Assembly: GCA_003280135.1 (NCBI GenBank)
Contig: QCFW01000004.1
Location: 62,001 to 126,000 of the forward strand
DNA length: 64,000 bases
Source: Prochlorococcus sp. AG-363-N16
Lineage (GTDB): Bacteria; Cyanobacteriota; Cyanobacteriia; PCC-6307; Cyanobiaceae
Direction of reading: 5' to 3'
This document shows positions 17,646-25,959 of this stretch, one piece after another (position 1 is the first letter of the stretch; the number at the start of each line of letters is the position of its first letter). Position numbers and translations under genes: made by a program. Under the pieces are notes generated by a model. The model did no database searches and was not told where the DNA came from. It saw only the letters and a list, made by a program, of their open reading frames with translations.

Positions 17646-18704
17646 CTAAACTTTATATTTATAGTATTTAAGAAACCATTCAATAAAAGATCTAACCCCC
17701 TCTTCTATAGATGTATTGGGCTTAAAATCTATCCATTCTTCTAAGCTAGACATATCTGCTGATGTAGCGATTACATCCCCGGGTTGAATTTTTTTCATTA
17801 CTATATTTGCTTTTTTATCTAAAGCTTTTTCTATAGCACTAATATAATCCATTAATGGAGTGGGACTTGAATTTCCAATATTAAAAATTCGGTATGGAGA
17901 CCAGCTTTTTGATGGATTAGGATTTTTAGGATCAAATGTTTTAGAAGCTGTTGGTGTTTTATCTATAATACGAAGAGTACTTTCTATTACATCATCAATA
18001 TAAGTAAAGTCTCTAATCATCTCACCATGATTAAACACCATGATTGGTTTATTTTCTATAATAGATTTAGTGAATAAGAAGAGAGCCATATCAGGACGTC
18101 CCCATGGACCATAAACTGTAAAAAATCTTAGACCTGTTGTAGGCAGTTGATATAAATGACTATAAGTATGTGCCATTAGTTCATTAGCTTTTTTTGTTGC
18201 TGCATAAAGACTTATTGGATGGTCGACTCCTTGAGATTCTTTAAATGGTAATTTTGTATTACCACCATAAACAGAGCTGCTGCTGGCATAAACTAAATGT
18301 TTTACATTTAATTCTTTGCAATTCTCAAGGATGTTGCTAAAACCTACAAGGTTTGACTGAATGTATGCTGAGGGTTTTTCTAATGAATATCTAACACCTG
18401 CTTGAGCTGCTAAATGAACTACTTTTACTGGCTTTCCAATTTTCAAATCAGAACCAGAAATATCTTTTCCTAAAAAAGCATTTTTCACGGCTTCTTTATT
18501 TTCGAGATCTGCTTCAATGAATGAAAAGTTTATCCCATACTTAGAGGAAGAGTTAACTAATTCATTCAAACGTGCACGCTTGAGTGACTGATCATAGTAA
18601 GAATTAACATTATCAAAACCTATGACTGGTATATTGTGCTCTAAAAGTTTTTTAGAAATGTGGAAACCTATAAATCCTGCTGCTCCAGTTACCAAAACAC
18701 TCAT
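17646..18704 (-). CDS. UDP-glucuronate 4-epimerase type NAD-dependent epimerase
   Basis: This short-chain dehydrogenase-like enzyme has the Rossmann motif VLVTGAAGFIGFHIS, the catalytic Ser before YGG (YASSSSVYGG) and YAATKKANELMAHTYSHLY, containing the Tyr-x3-Lys pair. The phrase RFFTVYGPWGRPDMALF is the hallmark of the UDP-glucuronate to UDP-galacturonate epimerases (CapI/GAE group). It should supply UDP-GalA for surface polysaccharide. Two consecutive ATG codons (18707 and 18704) can start it. Downstream it converges on the LptD-like gene with 81 bases between them. Confidence 0.88.
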   Translation of the reverse strand: MSVLVTGAAGFIGFHISKKLLEHNIPVIGFDNVNSYYDQSLKRARLNELVNSSSKYGINFSFIEADLENKEAVKNAFLGKDISGSDLKIGKPVKVVHLAAQAGVRYSLEKPSAYIQSNLVGFSNILENCKELNVKHLVYASSSSVYGGNTKLPFKESQGVDHPISLYAATKKANELMAHTYSHLYQLPTTGLRFFTVYGPWGRPDMALFLFTKSIIENKPIMVFNHGEMIRDFTYIDDVIESTLRIIDKTPTASKTFDPKNPNPSKSWSPYRIFNIGNSSPTPLMDYISAIEKALDKKANIVMKKIQPGDVIATSADMSSLEEWIDFKPNTSIEEGVRSFIEWFLKYYKYKV

Positions 18705-18806
18705 CATGCTTTATCAAACTTATCATTACTATACTTCATTAGCATTTAATTAATTACTAAATATGGAAATAGTAATAAGTATAATTTACGTGAAACTAAA
18801 AAGTTA

Positions 18807-19016
18807 CTATTTTTTTGTCAAAAGCTTTTTTCTAAAATACCTATTAAAAATAGCTTTAAAAAGCAATATACCTCTTTTGCTAAGATTAGATTTTATAGTA
18901 AATAAATTAAGATTTTCTTAGACGTTACTGTTCAATTTATTCTCCAGTCGCGAGTAGATATCTATATGAAAAAAAATATCAAGATCATCTAATTTTTTAA
19001 AATAATCATTAGATGA
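18807..19016 (-). pseudogene. decayed C-terminal coding fragment upstream of the epimerase
   Basis: One frame of 70 codons is open except for a single internal TAA. It reads NDYFKKLDDLDIFFHIDIYS, then after the stop FTIKSNLSKRGILLFKAIF, and ends in a basic tail RYFRKKLLTKK, which looks like a genuine C-terminus. Upstream the frame is closed by several stops. I cannot name the family. Its position and orientation, just before the epimerase, suggest a lost gene of the same sugar operon. AT-rich chance openness is the main alternative. Confidence 0.35.
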
Positions 19017-19061
19017 TTAATAGTAAATTATATTTTAATCTAAAAATCAAATTAGCTTTGT

Positions 19062-19214
19062 TTATAATAATATTTCAATAGAAGGGTTTAAAAACAAAAT
19101 TGAAAGCACTACCTTATATTCTTTAAGTGCTAAGGTGATACCCAAAAAAACATTACTTTCTAATACCTGAGAGTAACTCTTCAATCTTTTATCACAAAAG
19201 ATAGTCCCACTGTA
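19062..19214 (-). pseudogene. decayed coding fragment near tRNA-Ala
   Basis: About 50 open codons without an initiator encode CDKRLKSYSQVLESNVFLGI followed by LALKEYKVVLSILFLNPSIE. The flanking frames carry NITKNDTVGLSFVIKD just upstream, as if a frameshift separated them. The composition is more protein-like than the surrounding AT-rich spacer. No family is recognised. The rest of 18705-19334 shows nothing else that I can support. Confidence 0.3.
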
Positions 19215-19334
19215 TCATTCTTAGTTATATTTAATCAGCAGAATTGAATATTGAACCTTTATAAACTATTATAGAATTACTGCAGTTACTATTGGATCCA
19301 TGAGATTTATTGACTAACTGTTGTTACAACTTTT

Positions 19335-19407
19335 GGGGCCATAGCTCAGTTGGTAGAGCACCTGCATGGCATGCAGGGGGTCAGCGGTTCGAATCCGCTT
19401 GGCTCCA
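19335..19407 (+). tRNA. tRNA-Ala (anticodon GGC)
   Basis: The 73-base cloverleaf has acceptor arms GGGGCCA and TGGCTCC with one G-U pair, a D-arm GCTCAGTTGGTAGAGC, anticodon stem CCTGC/GCAGG around loop ATGGCAT (anticodon GGC), and T-arm AGCGGTTCGAATCCGCT. The discriminator is A. The 3' CCA is not encoded beyond the first bases. It sits alone in a gene-poor stretch between polysaccharide genes. Confidence 0.97.
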
Positions 19408-20264
19408 TTACATATAGTCAATGATTCTAATAAACCTCAGACCTTCTGGATAGAAATCAGAAGATGATATATTTTTACTGGTCAATTATTAATCAATAAA
19501 CTCTCTCTTACTTATCTTAAGTAAGGCAGCCTTTAAGCATAAAATAATGTAGAATAAATATGCTCAAAACCCAAAAGATGAATCTATTATTATAGATAAT
19601 TTCAATTCTACTATTAAGAATTGGATAAGATATAAGGATTAATCAAATACTATCAAATAGTCTTTGTAAGAAATTTAGTAAAGTAAGGCCAAAAACTAAA
19701 ACAATTAGAATTTTAGTTTTAAAGGGAATAAGATTCTTGAAATCATTAGATAGGAAAAATTTTCTATATATGAACTGGAATTAACTTAGAGAAGGAAGAA
19801 CATTGGCTTAAAATCATTATTTACAAAAGAAATTAGAATTTATAAATAGATTTTAGAATATTGGTTTATATCTAATTCAAATAATAGTAATAGATCTTCA
19901 AATTTATATAATTAAATTTCCTAGTAGTTTGAAAATAATTACGAAAGAGAAATCAAAATTAGTAATGATACTCTAATAATCGACTATATAGCTATGACAG
20001 ATCTATTGATCATTACAAAGTTTCTTTATTTTGAGTACCATTACCATCAAGTGCAAAGGTATTTTTAATAATTCAAAGATCAGAAAGGAAGAATATTCAG
20101 GAAATTAATAATCAATATCATTATTATTATCAGTCTTCAATCAAATATTAAATAAAAATTACTTATTCAATACTAATATTGGTAACATAGATTAATTATT
20201 TATTAAAAACCTTTCTATACTATAATATTTAAAATAATTTCAACTTCCTTTTCTAGATAATTTA
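19408..20264. other. 857-base AT-rich spacer, no intact gene
   Basis: No ORF of gene length is present. A plus-strand run of about 48 codons near 19640-19790 (KKFSKVRPKTKTIRILVLKG) is open but has no start and no recognisable family. A second short open run follows near 19810-19970 and is broken by stops. The whole stretch looks like eroded former coding sequence rather than a dense regulatory region. A small perfect hairpin (CTTACTTA/TAAGTAAG) lies near 19507-19525 without a T-run. Confidence 0.5.
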
Positions 20265-21347
20265 GTGAATATTTCGATTTTCTTTTCTTCAATCATCATA
20301 CTTATCGCTTGGCTTTCTACAGTCACAGTTCTTCCATACGTGAGGAGATTAGGTTTAAGACTTAGTGTTTTAGATCAGCCAGACTCTAGAAAGCAACATA
20401 CAAAACCGATAGTTCGTATGGGAGGTCTAGCAATGATTGTTGGTCTTTTCTTCGCTTGGACTATCTTTGGATTAATAGAACAATTCACAAATATAGACTC
20501 CTTAAATGGTGATTTTACTTTATTAATCATCTTAGGTTCGTTAACTTTCTTTTTGATTGGCCTTTCCGATGACCTATTTAAACTCTCCCCTTTTTCTAGA
20601 TTATTATTACAAATAATAGCTGCCTTATTTTTTGCAACTCAGGGTTTAAGTATTCAAGCACTTGACCTGACTTTGCTATCTCCAGAGTTAGGAACTGTTA
20701 TTCTTCCAAAATTACTTAGTACCATTCTTACAGTTGTTTGGTTTACTGGAATTACCAATTCTATTAATTGGTTAGACGGATTAGATGGATTAGCTTCAGG
20801 TGTAGCCGTTATAGCGTTTGGTTTCTTCCATTACTTAAGTTCATCAGACATTCATGATGAATTTACTTTTTTAGTATCTGCATTAATTGGAACTAGTTTA
20901 GGTTTTTTAACTCAAAATTCTTTTCCTGCCAGAATATTAATGGGTGACAGTGGATCTTATTTGATAGGCTTTAATTTCGCAGCTTTAAGCATATTAGGGT
21001 TTACTTCTGATATATCTCTACCTCCTTTACCAGGTTCTAGTTTTAATTTTATTATCCCTCTACTCATAATACTTGTACCTACTTTGGATATGGCTATGGT
21101 TATCTTTATGAGATTAATTAATGGGCGCTCCCCTTTTTATCCTGATCGATCACATCTTCATCATCGTATTCTTAACTTAGGATTGTCACATCAGAAGACA
21201 GTGATTTTGATTTATATATTGAGTATCTTTTCTGGACTTCTCGCATTCTTTTTTGCAAATAAAGAAGTCCAATATAATATTGTAGCAATAATTTTCTTTT
21301 GCATTGTATTGATAACAACCTTTGCTATCCGTCAAAGATTAAAATGA
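20265..21347 (+). CDS. WecA/TagO-type undecaprenyl-phosphate sugar-1-P transferase
   Basis: This polytopic MraY-superfamily enzyme has about ten or eleven transmembrane helices. Diagnostic loops are DQPDSRKQHTKPIVRMGGLA, the Asp-rich IGLSDDLFKLSPFSRL, INWLDGLDGLASG, MGDSGSYLIGF and the HLHHRILNLGLSHQKT basic loop that distinguishes the WecA/TagO/Rfe group from MraY. It should load the first HexNAc-1-phosphate onto the lipid carrier and so start a surface glycan. The start is GTG. galE follows 13 bases after its stop, consistent with one operon. Confidence 0.9.
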   Translation: MNISIFFSSIIILIAWLSTVTVLPYVRRLGLRLSVLDQPDSRKQHTKPIVRMGGLAMIVGLFFAWTIFGLIEQFTNIDSLNGDFTLLIILGSLTFFLIGLSDDLFKLSPFSRLLLQIIAALFFATQGLSIQALDLTLLSPELGTVILPKLLSTILTVVWFTGITNSINWLDGLDGLASGVAVIAFGFFHYLSSSDIHDEFTFLVSALIGTSLGFLTQNSFPARILMGDSGSYLIGFNFAALSILGFTSDISLPPLPGSSFNFIIPLLIILVPTLDMAMVIFMRLINGRSPFYPDRSHLHHRILNLGLSHQKTVILIYILSIFSGLLAFFFANKEVQYNIVAIIFFCIVLITTFAIRQRLK

Positions 21348-21360
21348 GTCTACTTGATTT

Positions 21361-22416
21361 ATGAAAAGCCTTTTAGTTACTGGAGGAACAGGTTTTATAG
21401 GTAGTCATACATGTCTTGTTCTTTTAGAAAAAGGATACAACATATATGTTATTGACTCACTTGCAAATAGTTCTTCTTTAGCAATAGACAATATACTTAA
21501 GATATATAATTTAAGCTGTAATAAGTTTTCAAATAAAATTAATTTCATTCAAGGAGATCTTAGGAATAAAGATATTATTGATGAAACATTTCAGAGAGCA
21601 CAAAACTCACATGAGCCTATAGAAGGCGTAATACATTTTGCTGGATTAAAGTCTGTAGAAGAATCAACTAAGAAACCAATTCTTTATTGGCAGGTTAATG
21701 TTTTAGGTACAATGAACTTGTTAGAAGTTATGCAGAAATATCATTGTAGAACCATAGTTTTTAGTAGTAGTGCAACAATCTATGGAACTTCCAGTAAATC
21801 TCCTTTAGTTGAAACATCAAGCATCAAGCCCATAAATCCTTATGGAACGACCAAGTATGCCAATGAGTTGATTTTAAATGATGTTTTTAATGGTGATTTA
21901 AATAACTGGAAAATAGCTATTCTAAGATATTTTAACCCTATAGGTTCTCATCATTCAGGAATGCTTGGAGAAGCACCTAACGGTATACCTAATAATATTT
22001 TTCCTTATATTTGTCAGTTATCTCAGGGAAAATTAAAACAGTTGCAAATATTTGGCAAGGATTGGCCTACAAAAGATGGAACTGGTGTAAGAGATTATAT
22101 TCATGTAATGGATTTAGCTGAGGGACATTTGGCAGCATTAGAATGTTTGTTTTCTGAAGAATCCCAGTTGCTAACTGTTAATCTTGGAACTGGCAAGGGA
22201 ACAAGTGTTTTGGAGCTTGTTGAGACTTTTGAGAAAGTAAATAAGTGCAGACTGAAATATGTTTTCACAGATAGAAGAGCAGGAGATTCTGCGATAGTTT
22301 TTGCAAATATAGATAAAGCTAAAAGTAGATTGAACTGGAAACCAAAAAGAAACTTAAAAGATATGTGCAAGGATGGTTGGTTATGGCAGAAACTTAATCC
22401 AAATGGATACCAATAG
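21361..22416 (+). CDS. galE: UDP-glucose 4-epimerase
   Basis: GalE interconverts UDP-Glc and UDP-Gal. The Rossmann motif LVTGGTGFIGSHTCLVL, the conserved IHFAGLKSVEESTKKP, the catalytic Ser region VFSSSATIYG and the Tyr-x3-Lys in NPYGTTKYANEL are present. The C-terminal RDYIHVMDLAEGHLAAL and LGTGKGTSVLELV are typical. The 351-aa length is normal. It forms a pair with the upstream lipid-carrier transferase. Confidence 0.95.
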   Translation: MKSLLVTGGTGFIGSHTCLVLLEKGYNIYVIDSLANSSSLAIDNILKIYNLSCNKFSNKINFIQGDLRNKDIIDETFQRAQNSHEPIEGVIHFAGLKSVEESTKKPILYWQVNVLGTMNLLEVMQKYHCRTIVFSSSATIYGTSSKSPLVETSSIKPINPYGTTKYANELILNDVFNGDLNNWKIAILRYFNPIGSHHSGMLGEAPNGIPNNIFPYICQLSQGKLKQLQIFGKDWPTKDGTGVRDYIHVMDLAEGHLAALECLFSEESQLLTVNLGTGKGTSVLELVETFEKVNKCRLKYVFTDRRAGDSAIVFANIDKAKSRLNWKPKRNLKDMCKDGWLWQKLNPNGYQ

Positions 22417-22568
22417 TATAATTAACTATATTCTAAATATTTAGTATCTTTTTTATTAAGCATACTTTCTACTCCAGTCAGTATTATCCAGCTGAAACAA
22501 CTTATTCGGACATTAAAGTATTGCATATCTAGTAAATGAGAAATCAAGACTAGAAATAAGGATATAAT

Positions 22569-22781
22569 TCATGCACTTTCTAATTTATAGAATTGATTAG
22601 AGATTCCTTCTACCTTTACGTGCTTTATTATTTTCATATAGCCTAAAAATAATAAGACTAATATAGTACCGCAAAGAATTATTGCTGTTGTTATTACATA
22701 TTTTATAGTTAGCTCTATTGGTATATTATGAGTATGTTGCTCACAACTTGGACTTATACATATAATATTTAACTTTTGCAT
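22569..22781 (-). CDS. possible small membrane protein, 70 aa
   Basis: This ATG-start frame encodes a polar N-terminus with three cysteines, one transmembrane helix (about residues 30-52, VITTAIILCGTILVLLFLGY) and a short basic tail. I do not recognise it. It stands alone in an AT-rich interval between galE and tRNA-Arg and has no clear ribosome-binding site. The hydrophobic helix argues for translation, but the low complexity of the region keeps confidence low. Confidence 0.3.
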   Translation of the reverse strand: MQKLNIICISPSCEQHTHNIPIELTIKYVITTAIILCGTILVLLFLGYMKIIKHVKVEGISNQFYKLESA

Positions 22782-22989
22782 AATTTCATTGATAATTCTT
22801 CGTATAATTAGCTTTTATTGAGATATTGAATGAGCTGGAAGATTTTAAATCAACTAATTTCTAGAATATATTACGTTCAAAATAGAAGTAAAATAGCCCT
22901 TTTGTGCTTTTGAAGGTCAAATAAGAAATCTCTGTAGAATAAGCATTGCAAATCAGATTGTGACTTCATATTAAATTGATTTTATTGAA

Positions 22990-23063
<74 letters not shown>

Positions 23064-23134
23064 TTGATTTAATACTATTAATAGCAAAAAGATGGCAAAC
23101 TATGTTTGCTATCTTTTTGAAAAATATTCATTTC

Positions 23135-23869
23135 GTGGCAACAAAGTTTACGAAAGCTCGTAAAGAGGAGATTCTTAAAGGATTTCGTTCTGGCATGTCT
23201 TTAAGTTTTCTTGCTAAGGACTTTGGATGTACCCCGGCAACTATTACAAGGATTCTTAAGGCGTTATTGGGAGATGATGGGTTCTCAGAGCTCAAGAAGG
23301 CAAATAAGCGACTTCCTAAGGATAAGCATTTGAAGAATATCAACTCTGAGGAGAAAAACAATGATCAAAATAATGAATTTATCCAAGATAAAAATTCATC
23401 AGATTCTAGAGCTGCAGATAACTCAATCGAGAAAGAGACAAAAACATCACTAGATGATAGGGATGGCGAAGAAGCTCCTCTAAATCGTCAAAGCCAAAGT
23501 GAATTTCAAGAACTAGTCCCTTTGGTTACCAATTTCGAATGGGATAACCAAAAAGAATTAGCTTGTACCCCCTTTGACGCTGATTCGTTACCTGGCACCG
23601 TATTTATGCTTGTAGACAAATCAGTGGAATTAGAATCAAAACCTCTTAAAGAATTCTCTCAATGGAGTTTTTTGTCAGATAAAGATCAGAATCGACTAGC
23701 AATAGTTTTATATTCAAATCAAAGGTCAGCAAAAAGAAGTTGTTCGAGAAACCAAAGAGTTCTAAAAATCCCAGACTCTTCAGTATTTCAAGTTACTTTG
23801 CCTCACTTAATCTCTAAAGGAATAACAAGACTCATATTGGATGATTCGTTAATATCGATTGACAACTGA
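23135..23869 (+). CDS. helix-turn-helix protein, conserved cyanobacterial
   Basis: Residues 1-50 form a resolvase-like or Homeodomain-like helix-turn-helix (KARKEEILKGFRSGMSLSFL, GCTPATITRILKALLG). A long acidic linker follows, and the C-terminal domain at about 140-244 ends VTLPHLISKGITRLILDDSL. I take GTG 23135 as the start, because the track start lies within the tRNA and the DNA-binding domain begins immediately after it. ATG 23102 is the alternative. It is probably a sequence-specific DNA-binding regulator. Targets are not evident. Confidence 0.72.
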   Translation: MATKFTKARKEEILKGFRSGMSLSFLAKDFGCTPATITRILKALLGDDGFSELKKANKRLPKDKHLKNINSEEKNNDQNNEFIQDKNSSDSRAADNSIEKETKTSLDDRDGEEAPLNRQSQSEFQELVPLVTNFEWDNQKELACTPFDADSLPGTVFMLVDKSVELESKPLKEFSQWSFLSDKDQNRLAIVLYSNQRSAKRSCSRNQRVLKIPDSSVFQVTLPHLISKGITRLILDDSLISIDN

Positions 23870-23893
23870 TTTGATTTTTTTATAAAAAAAAGA

Positions 23894-24115
23894 CTATTTT
23901 CTTGATGAAATTATCAATGCTGATGTACTACCACCACTAATTACACCAATTATAATAGAGACACCCACGATGAATCCATTTGGATAATTTGGGCTTTTAG
24001 TGAAAAATAAATTCACTGAATTGCGATCACTTAAATTCTGGCTACCTAAACATAAAATAAGAAGTAATAAAGCTGCATTTGAAAAGGTGAACAATATAAA
24101 TAAAAACTTTTTCAT
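23894..24115 (-). CDS. small two-span membrane protein, LapA/DUF1049-like layout
   Basis: The 73-aa product has two hydrophobic helices (about residues 3-24 and 48-68) separated by a short loop GSQNLSDRNSVNLFF. This topology, with an SQN-x-NLFF loop, resembles the LapA/DUF1049 family of small membrane proteins, but the match is by eye only. It follows rsmI in the same direction, 14 bases after its stop, so it may be in its transcript. Confidence 0.5.
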   Translation of the reverse strand: MKKFLFILFTFSNAALLLLILCLGSQNLSDRNSVNLFFTKSPNYPNGFIVGVSIIIGVISGGSTSALIISSRK

Positions 24116-24129
24116 AATAGGCTGATAAC

Positions 24130-25038
24130 TTATTGTTTATCTAGATTATCAGTAGATATTTTATCATGTAGTAGAGAATAAAGATATCTTTTTGATAAAC
24201 CAGTTTCTTCTGACAAGTGTTTAGCAGAATTGCTAGAACTATAACCTTCGCTTATCAATCTTTTCATTTTATCTATTAATTCTTGGTTATCTTTTTTTTC
24301 TTCATTACTTGCTTTCTTTTGCCCACCTAGGATAATAGTGAACTCACCTCTTGGTTCATTTTCTTTAAAATAAGCTTTAACAGTTCCAAGATTAGGACCA
24401 ATAAATTCTTCATGAAATTTTGTAAGCTCTTTTGCTATTTGTATAGGCCTCTCATCTCCACATGCTGTTGCTAACTCCTCAAGTAGTTGAATTAATTTAT
24501 AGCGTGATTCGTATAGAATAGTTGTCCGAGTTTCTTTGGATATCTGTGAAATAATTTTATTACGATCTTTTTGTTTTGATGGAAGAAATCCTTCAAAACA
24601 AAATCTATTTGTGGAGAGACCACTTGAAACAAGAGCAGTAATTCCTGCGCATGGCCCAGGTATGCAAAATACTTTTATATTGAATTTCTTTGCTTCTGCC
24701 ACTAGCTCTTCTCCAGGATCACATATTCCGGGAAGCCCTGCGTCACTAATTAAAGCTATGCTAGTTCCTTTTTGGAGTTTGTTTATTAGCTCAACTAATC
24801 TTTTCTGAGTATTATGTTGATGAAAACTTATTAGGTTGGCACTAATATTTATTCTTTTGAGTAAAAGACCACTATGTCTAGTATCTTCACAAGCCACTAA
24901 GTCCACTTTTGAAAGTATAGATTTTGCTCTTTCAGATAAATCTGACATATTACCTATAGGTGTACCGACAATATAAAGAGAGCCTTTAATGGGCTCAAGA
25001 GATCCTTTTGAAATTTCTTTTTGTTCTGAACTTTTCAT
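24130..25038 (-). CDS. rsmI: 16S rRNA (cytidine-1402 2'-O)-methyltransferase
   Basis: RsmI is a tetrapyrrole-methylase-fold enzyme acting on C1402 of 16S rRNA. Key blocks are GSLYIVGTPIGNMSDLSERA, CEDTRHSGLLLKRI, ISDAGLPGICDPGEELVAEA and EPRGEFTIILGG. I start at ATG 25038 rather than the track start at 25077, which would intrude 40 bases into the divergent gene. The initiator shares the sequence CATG with the start of cysQ on the other strand. Confidence 0.93.
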   Translation of the reverse strand: MKSSEQKEISKGSLEPIKGSLYIVGTPIGNMSDLSERAKSILSKVDLVACEDTRHSGLLLKRINISANLISFHQHNTQKRLVELINKLQKGTSIALISDAGLPGICDPGEELVAEAKKFNIKVFCIPGPCAGITALVSSGLSTNRFCFEGFLPSKQKDRNKIISQISKETRTTILYESRYKLIQLLEELATACGDERPIQIAKELTKFHEEFIGPNLGTVKAYFKENEPRGEFTIILGGQKKASNEEKKDNQELIDKMKRLISEGYSSSNSAKHLSEETGLSKRYLYSLLHDKISTDNLDKQ

Positions 25039-25951
25039 GCATATTAAATTACCTCTTCCTGAAGGCGTTGACCTCAAAAACTTATTAGAAGTACTTAGAT
25101 CATTTAGTTGGGGAGCTTCTGATATATTGAAAGCTTATGCAAGAGGAGAACAGCCTCCTTTTGGGTACTCAAAATCTTTTAGTGTTCAGGATGCTGATAA
25201 GGGACCAGTTACTTCTGCAGATTTAGCTGTAAACAATTGGTTGATTAATGGTTTTAGATCAGAGTTCCCAGCTGTTGATTGGTTAGTAATTACTGAGGAA
25301 TCTATATCTCAAAAGATTTATACAGATTCAGAATTGACTTCAAAATGGGTATGGATGATTGACCCTCTTGATGGAACAAAGGATTTCATTCAAGGTACTG
25401 GAGATTATGCGATGCATATTGGACTCCTTTATGAAGGTACTCCAATTTTGGGACTTGTTTTAATACCCGAAATGGATGAACTTTGGATTGGTGGAATAGG
25501 ACTAGGCTCTTGGTGTGAAAATCAAAAGGGCGCTAGGAGAGAGGTATTTTTTGGCAGCAGAAATGAATTACATGAAATGATTCTTATTTCAAGTAGAAAT
25601 CATAGGGATAATAATTTCGAAAGATTGATTGAAGGAATAAACTTAGGTGCAAGGAAAATTAAGGGAAGTGTTGGTTGCAAAGTCGTGTCAATATTGAAAG
25701 GGGAAGCGGATTTCTATGTTTCACTTTCCGGAGAAACTGCTCCAAAAGATTGGGATATGGCAGCACCTCAAGCTGTATTGATATCAGCAGGAGGTTTTTT
25801 TACACACGTGGATGAAACAGCTTTAGTTTATAAAACTCATAACTTTGCTCAAAAAGGTTGCCTTATTGCAAGTAATGGAAAACATCATAAGTACCTATGT
25901 CAAGAACTCAAAAATAGACTGGTGGAAATTAAACCAGAATTATTGATGTAA
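25037..25951 (+). CDS. cysQ: 3'(2'),5'-bisphosphate nucleotidase, inositol monophosphatase family
   Basis: Metal-dependent phosphatase with the family signatures GPVTSADLAVNNWL, VITEESI, WMIDPLDGTKDFIQGTGDYA and the C-terminal KDWDMAAPQAVL. CysQ hydrolyses PAP, the by-product of PAPS use. The PAPS-type sulfotransferase at 48.8 kb would be one source of PAP. ATG 25037 is preferred to the track start 48 bases upstream. The two divergent genes leave no intergenic space, so the promoters must lie within the partner coding regions or one start is further in. Other IMPase-family substrates cannot be excluded. Confidence 0.82.
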   Translation: MHIKLPLPEGVDLKNLLEVLRSFSWGASDILKAYARGEQPPFGYSKSFSVQDADKGPVTSADLAVNNWLINGFRSEFPAVDWLVITEESISQKIYTDSELTSKWVWMIDPLDGTKDFIQGTGDYAMHIGLLYEGTPILGLVLIPEMDELWIGGIGLGSWCENQKGARREVFFGSRNELHEMILISSRNHRDNNFERLIEGINLGARKIKGSVGCKVVSILKGEADFYVSLSGETAPKDWDMAAPQAVLISAGGFFTHVDETALVYKTHNFAQKGCLIASNGKHHKYLCQELKNRLVEIKPELLM

Positions 25952-25959
25952 AATTTTCT

